Source of the DNA: Volvariella volvacea V23
Lineage: Eukaryota; Basidiomycota; Agaricomycetes; Agaricales; Pluteaceae
Direction of reading: 5' to 3'
Length of the DNA stretch: 64,000 nucleotides
Assembly: GCA_000349905.1 (NCBI GenBank)
Contig: KB722736.1
Location: 1,176,536 to 1,240,535, forward strand
A program made the translations under genes and the position numbers. The notes under the pieces were generated by a model that searched no databases, had not been told where the DNA came from, and worked only from the letters and a program-made list of their open reading frames with translations. This document shows, piece by piece, positions 59,048-64,000 of this stretch; within the stretch, counting starts at the first letter, position 1, and the number at the start of each line of letters is the position of its first letter.

Positions 59048-60319
59048 ATGCCCACAGCGAGTTCATCACGACGACGAATATCATCACGTAGGCGTGCATC
59101 GTCGGAGATTGAAGAAGATCCGCGAGAAGAGCAGAGTACTCGAGTATCGCGGAACCCAAAAAACAAGGAGAAAGGAAAGGCACCACAACGGGAGGTGTAT
59201 GACACGGTGGAAAGCGGAGAAAGTGATAGCGACAATAACGAAGTCATTGACGTTAACAATTTTCAAAATCAACCACTCAACCGGAACGATGTACAAAGGC
59301 TGAGGGGTTACGTCTCGGATTGGAATAATATGGCGAGTAAGATAAGACAAAGCTGGACTGTAGTAGGCGAGACAGCTAGCGCGATGGCAGAAACAACGAC
59401 GGGAAGCGAACGGGATAGGGTATGCGGTGCTGTTGCTTGTGCCCTTCTGGTTTCCATATTTATTCCCTGCAATTCATATCCCGACTTAGGGGTTGGAAGA
59501 GCTTAACAAAGTTATGAAAGACCTCCTAGATATTGACGCTGAAATGCAATTCCACAGCCAATTCCTCGATGCCACACACCAGAAGGTTGCACAAGGGGCA
59601 GAGATCGTAGGTCATATGTTGGGTGTTGCATCGTTTCTGCTCGTTGATCTTTTCTTAGGATGACATAGTAGATGCATACACCGAATATATTGAAACGCGC
59701 AAAAAGGATTACAAGGGCAAAACCATGCGTCAAAAATATGCAAAAACCGAAGGGTATATTAAATTTCGTCAAAGTATCTACGTAGGACATCGAACCGTTC
59801 TTATCAGTTATACCAACTGAACTGACCGTAACAGGAGGTGTTGGAGCCAGACACGGCCATGCCCCCCATAACGGACTTCATTCCTAAAGGTCAGAAGAGT
59901 GGCACCTCAAATTTCTAGTCTATTTACACGTCATGCTTCACAGAGGATGGAGACGTCAGTGACGATGAGGACGACCTTGAAATTGGAGGTGTTACTCAAA
60001 ATTACAATTGCCCAATCAGTCTCACCCCCTTAGCAGACCCTCTCACGTCGTAAGTAGATCATGAGCGGGCATTTTATGGTGGATCCGGCTGACCATGTAC
60101 TCCAGATCTGTCTGCGGACATTCATTCTCCGCAGAACCCCTACGTCAGACCTTCAAAACAGGATCACCCATGAAGAAATGCCCTGCATCTGGTTGTAATC
60201 GTTCTTTCAAACTTGCTGATTGTAAACCCAACCCCGAGTTAGCAAGGAAGGTTAGAGCCTGGATGCGCCGTACCCAGCGTGTCGAGGATGACAGCGACGC
60301 TGATGAGGTTGTTGATTGA
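59048..60319 (+). CDS. NSE2: SMC5/6 complex SUMO ligase Nse2/Mms21
   Basis: SP-RING E3 SUMO ligase of the Smc5/6 complex, acting in DNA repair. A basic, disordered N-terminus ([20 protein letters not shown]) is followed by helices that in the family pack on Smc5: [53 protein letters not shown], and [20 protein letters not shown]. The C-terminal zinc domain has [16 protein letters not shown], spliced to [16 protein letters not shown], then [20 protein letters not shown] and [10 protein letters not shown]. The Cys/His pattern of the SP-RING is intact, so ligase activity is expected. Stop at 60317-60319. Confidence 0.92.
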
Positions 60320-61850
60320 TGAATACCCCATCTGTATTACCAACTTGGTTTCTCCTACAATACAATTGACCTATTAACACGTATGACCCTCTTTCCAGCA
60401 GACCACCTCAATTACTCGACCAGTTTGATATCATTTCCTGTTGTTATCCAAGAGCAATGATTATACTGGATAAGTAGCAATGGGTAAGGCTAGAGTGTCT
60501 TCCCTTGAACCCCCTATAAGGTGACAGCAGGATGATAGCCATGGAAGGAAGAGGGATTCTCATCTCTCCGAGCTTAATGGCCTATCATCCACACTTCCTA
60601 TCATTCTGACTTCAAACAGGATCGCCGGGCACATCCCCATGGATCGGGGGGAAAGTAGGGTGTGGGCCCTGAGGCCACCATGAATATACCCCCGGTTCAT
60701 CATAACCTTTCATGCTCATTGAATTGCGACTCGGGGATAGTTTTATGCCAGTAAGTGCAATAGCATTTCAGGACTAGACCCTTCCGTAAAGCCTGCCCAA
60801 TGACCGATGCTTCTCTCTTCGTATACTCGTAAACAGTGAGTCACTGCCACGAATGAACAAGGTTCTCACCTTTCTGTCGGCAGCTGTTCTGCCATAAGAC
60901 CTGCATATGGTTGGACATTCAGTGTAAGTATAGTAGGTAACTATTAGTCAGGGAAGGCGTGACCGAAATGGGGGCTATCCACGCCGTTGCATTCAAGGAT
61001 CACCGAGACGCGCAGGTGAACCAATCAACCATTCAGTTCGATTCGGTCGCCCTTCATCCCTTGTCTGCGGACCACATTAATTCCGGAGGGCAGGCGGTTT
61101 GTCGCCTATTGCTAAATCCATTTGCCAGCTGACCAAATCGCCCTTGTCTCGTTGGTGTTAGCTCAAAGAAGCCTGCCAGCAAGCCCTGCTAGCTGAGAAT
61201 ATTCATCACACTTGGCTATCGATACAGGCGTACACCAGGTTTAGAAAACCTGGCCGAAATCGATACGCCACACGCTCACACGGCTCTCATACCCTCGAAT
61301 TGAAGATTGTCGAGATTGACCAGTGTTCGGAGAGACCCAGGAAGGCTACACACTTGATCTCGTTGACACGAGATTTGGGTGGCGGATGCATTCCTCAAGC
61401 TGTTCTATAATGGCACCGCATGCTCCCGAGCCATCAGAATACTCTCTGAGGTCGCCGTTGGGTTCGCGCGAGGTTTCCTAGGTACTTGCGGGATCCCCGG
61501 CCTTTGTGGTGGTGAATGCGCGGTGGCATTTCTGCGACTTCGCTCATCCAGCGCAGCTAAGAGCCAGCGGATACTCCGATGTTGTCATTATCCCACCGTA
61601 ATAATTCTTGGTTACTTTGTGGATCAATAATAAAGACGTCGGATCCATGCGCTTCCTGACAGCTTATGAAATTCTCAACCTTGAAGTCCGTTTATTGAAG
61701 AGGTGTCAACCCTTTAGGTACAATGCTCAGGGGCTCCTGAGGCATCCCATACATTGATTGACTGCACGTACGTAGGATACATTGGAAGTTCTACAACATT
61801 ACAGACATTGCTAGCAGACGGATTCTCGTAACATTCATCGTAATGGTTTA
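60320..61850. other. Intergenic, no supportable gene
   Basis: About 1.5 kb between the convergent NSE2 and RPN13 genes. A + strand frame at 61379-61630 has no recognisable domain. It contains the hairpin described separately at 61218-61266. Confidence 0.4.
61218..61266. repeat. Hairpin flanked by direct octamer repeats
   Basis: A perfect 8-bp inverted repeat, CCAGGTTT at 61235-61242 and AAACCTGG at 61246-61253 with a 3-nt loop, lies between two copies of ATCGATAC (61218-61225 and 61259-61266). Purpose unknown; could be chance or the trace of a small insertion. Confidence 0.4.
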
Positions 61851-63123
61851 TTAATCCGTGTCCATTGTATCTTCGCTTGTCCCTGAACCTGAAGCACCAC
61901 CGCTCCGTTCCCTATCCGCCTGCTCCTGGATAGCTCTCAAGAAAGGGCCAATACCGGTGCCCGCCTCATCTGGTAATCCAAGACCCCTTACCAAATTGCC
62001 AAGCAAACCCGTCCTCAAGGCCTGATCGAAACTGGCCACCGCAGACCGGAATTGAGGGGAACTAGAAGTCCAGTGTGTTCGTGCTGTGAGCGGAAGACAC
62101 CGAGGCCAATAGAGCAAGTTTAAGCTTACTGTATGATTCGCTGTAAAGCCTCTGCTGAAGGCGGTACAGGGAGATCGGGAGGAAGATGTGGGAAGAGTGC
62201 GGGGATTAACTCGGGGTGATTTTCGAATAGCGGTAAGAGATTTGCAGGTGTAAGAATGTCCGTCAAGGAGAATTCTGAAATTCAATACAAGGGAGAAGCG
62301 CAAGTGGTATGATCATGGACGTGTATGGAATGCCGAAACACTAACCTGGAGGAGCGCTAGGTGCCCGCCGTCCGGCTGCGGATGCAATGAGCTCCTGAAG
62401 TCGTGCTAGTTGCTCCGGCGTGGCCTGGAAGGTTGAGGTAGGAGCAGTCTGGGAGGAACTGGAAAGGGAAATGTCAGCATGAGTGGCGATCTCGTTATGG
62501 AGAACTGCGCACGGGACGGTTGGAGGTTGAGTGGTACTCGCAGCAGCGGCTGAACTGGAGCCTTGGCCTTGTGGAGCCCCGCCACTAGGGGTACTACTCC
62601 ACACCATATTATAATCGGGATCCTGTAGCACTCCATTCAAGTTCGTTGCGAATTGCTCGTCTCTAGCGGAGGATGCATCCTAGGACGAATTATGTAAAAG
62701 CGTGGTACATCTTCATTTCCCCCACATACCTGCATCCAAAACTAGGCAGGGTGTTTGATTAGACTTGCATTACGGGGGAGCAATTGAAACTCACAAAGTG
62801 CCGTTGATTGGATGATGAGAATTTAAGGACATATACTCTGCCCGAAGGCGCTTGTTGCACCTTCACAAAGCTTGCATCGGTGGGAAATAGAATGAGATCC
62901 TAGTTCGGCTTATCAGCCCTCATAACGCTCCTAGCACAAGAAACGTGTATTGGACTACCTCTTCTACTTCATTCGTTGCTCGATTCGTCCATAAGAAATG
63001 TAGTAGTCCATCCTCTCCGTTTGTCAGAGAAATTGCTCCTTTCCTGGTGTCGGGCTCAACAACACTAGTGCCCTCCCGTCGAAATGCACGTCCGGCTTTG
63101 AAAGCAAGTAAAGTAGCAGACAT
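61851..63123 (-). CDS. RPN13: Proteasomal ubiquitin receptor Rpn13/ADRM1
   Basis: 19S proteasome subunit that binds ubiquitin chains and recruits the deubiquitinase UCH37. The N-terminal Pru domain starts MSATLLAFKAGRAFRREGTS, then KGAISLTNGEDGLLHFLWTN, DLILFPTDASFVKVQQAPSG, RVYVLKFSSSNQRHFFWMQ and ATNLNGVLQDPDYNM. A Ser/Ala/Thr linker precedes the C-terminal DEUBAD part: LTDILTPANLLPLFENHPE, LIPALFPHLPPDLPVPPSAE, SPQFRSAVASFDQALRTG. The protein ends SEDTMDTD at 61851. Both domains are present, although yeast Rpn13 keeps only the first. Confidence 0.93.
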
Positions 63124-63265
63124 AAGATGCGAGGCAATTAGAAAAATAGCACACCACTGTATGCTGATACGCGACGCGTCAGTGTCCAGATTCGAAGTCC
63201 GCCGCAGACTGACTAATATGGTAACTGGTCCACTGACCGTCCACAACACCTTGTTTCCGCCTTAC
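63124..63265. promoter_or_regulatory. Shared divergent promoter, RPN13 / SCOC
   Basis: 142 bp between opposite start codons. No TATA box seen. The known yeast proteasome control element was not searched base by base. Confidence 0.45.
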
Positions 63266-63606
63266 ATGTCGTTTTCTGGCCTTCCTATTGACGAAGCTTG
63301 GGGCGCCCCAGCGAGTGACCCAATCAAGGATGCTATAAGGAAGGAACAGCTAATAAAGTGAGTCATGTTACCTTCGAGGCTATCGATGATGCTGACTTGA
63401 TTCAGGGAGATTACTGCATCGCAAAGTGATTTGAAGAGTTAGTATTGCCCGCTCGTCTTATTGAGCTCAACTCCAACGACGTCATTTTAGCTTTACTAGC
63501 TCGTGTTCAAACCGTCCAGAAAGAAGTTGAAAAGCTGGCCTCGGGAAACGAGACTCTCCAAATGTATATCGATAACTTAACAAAGCAAATGGCGAAACAA
63601 AGATAA
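63266..63606 (+). CDS. SCOC/Slo1-family short coiled-coil protein
   Basis: Three exons (63266-63357, 63406-63437 and 63491-63606) with agreeing phases give 79 residues. N-terminus MSFSGLPIDEAWGAP, then SDPIKDAIRKEQLIKE, ITASQSDLKTLLARVQ, and the leucine-heptad coil VQKEVEKLASGNETLQMYID, ending LTKQMAKQR. This fits the SCOC/Slo1 family, small Golgi- and Arl1-linked coiled-coil proteins. The middle exon is only 32 nt. The gene is too short for a frame-length filter. Confidence 0.82.
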
Positions 63607-64000
63607 TACAGTCAACTAACAACACAACCCTCGTGCCCGAATACCTCGAAGCCTCAACCCCGTGGACAAGCGCACCCGACAAAGAAATAATGCGCTCTAT
63701 CATATCGCAATGCTCCCCCTGGCGGAGGCGAGAGGTGTGGCTCAATGACTACGGCCAGCAAGCCACTGTAAGACAATATCACTGTGGGACTGGGTGGTTA
63801 GCTGGGAGTAGAACAGCAACGGGAACTCGTACAGGTTATGTTGACTTTTCATGGAACACTTGCTCTTTCGTCAGTTTTGCTTCCTCCTACTAATACTTTG
63901 CTTACCGAGTAGCACTATAGGGATGTATCCACTTCAGTAACCCACTTCAGTCATAGCTGGGTATGAGAGCACACTTACAGACACAGTTCTGTCCAATATC
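63607..64000. other. Window end, nothing identified
   Basis: About 390 bp. A + strand frame at 63633-63893 and a minus frame at 63482-63745 show no domain I recognise; the latter runs antisense into the SCOC gene. Confidence 0.4.

Overview
The window is nuclear DNA of a filamentous basidiomycete, most likely an Agaricomycete. The signs are many short introns of about 48 to 65 nt with GT..AG ends, an agaricomycete-type DUF6534 seven-helix protein, a Zn2Cys6 regulator of the XlnR-like kind, an alternative oxidase, Rtt109, and a Spo71/Mug56-type PH protein. I could not place it to genus. No tRNA, rRNA, CRISPR array or intact transposon was recognised. The gene models are my own reading of open frames joined at splice signals. 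Frame continuity was checked by arithmetic for the SET-Tad3, TOM22, UPF0390, SCOC and coiled-coil genes.

Layout. 0.4-7.5 kb: ALG7 (-), a SET-Tad3 fusion (+), malic enzyme (-) and a mitochondrial ribosomal protein, mL58/MRPL20 (-). 7.5-10.3 kb has no supportable gene. 10.3-17.5 kb: a purine-rich tract, an 815-residue nuclear-looking coiled-coil protein of unknown family (-), and the H3K56 acetyltransferase RTT109 (-). 18.8-25.8 kb: DUF6534 membrane protein (-), cullin-1 (-), COQ5 (-). 25.9-38.1 kb: FCF2 (+), a large ABCC transporter (-), UTP3/SAS10 (-), UPF0390 protein (-). 38.2-44.0 kb: complex I 40-kDa subunit (+), TOM22 (-), Zn2Cys6 transcription factor (+). 44-52.7 kb is gene-poor apart from a CENP-B-type HTH protein (-). 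52.7-63.6 kb: alternative oxidase (+), Spo71/Mug56-like PH protein (+), mitochondrial uS12 (-), NSE2/MMS21 SUMO ligase (+), RPN13/ADRM1 (-), SCOC/Slo1 coiled-coil protein (+).

The genes do not form a pathway cluster. They are core housekeeping functions: N-glycosylation, tRNA editing, ribosome biogenesis (FCF2, UTP3), mitochondrial translation, protein import and respiration (mL58, uS12m, TOM22, NDUFA9-like subunit, COQ5, AOX), and ubiquitin/SUMO/proteasome work (CUL1, RPN13, NSE2). Six pairs are head-to-head, with 103 to 258 bp between start codons, so shared promoters are a main architectural feature.

The observations most worth checking are the in-frame SET-Tad3 fusion (2274-4095), a 6-nt microexon that supplies a zinc ligand of the Zn2Cys6 domain (41183-41188), the unassigned coiled-coil protein (11871-14382), and the strand-asymmetric tracts flanking the two low-complexity regulator genes.
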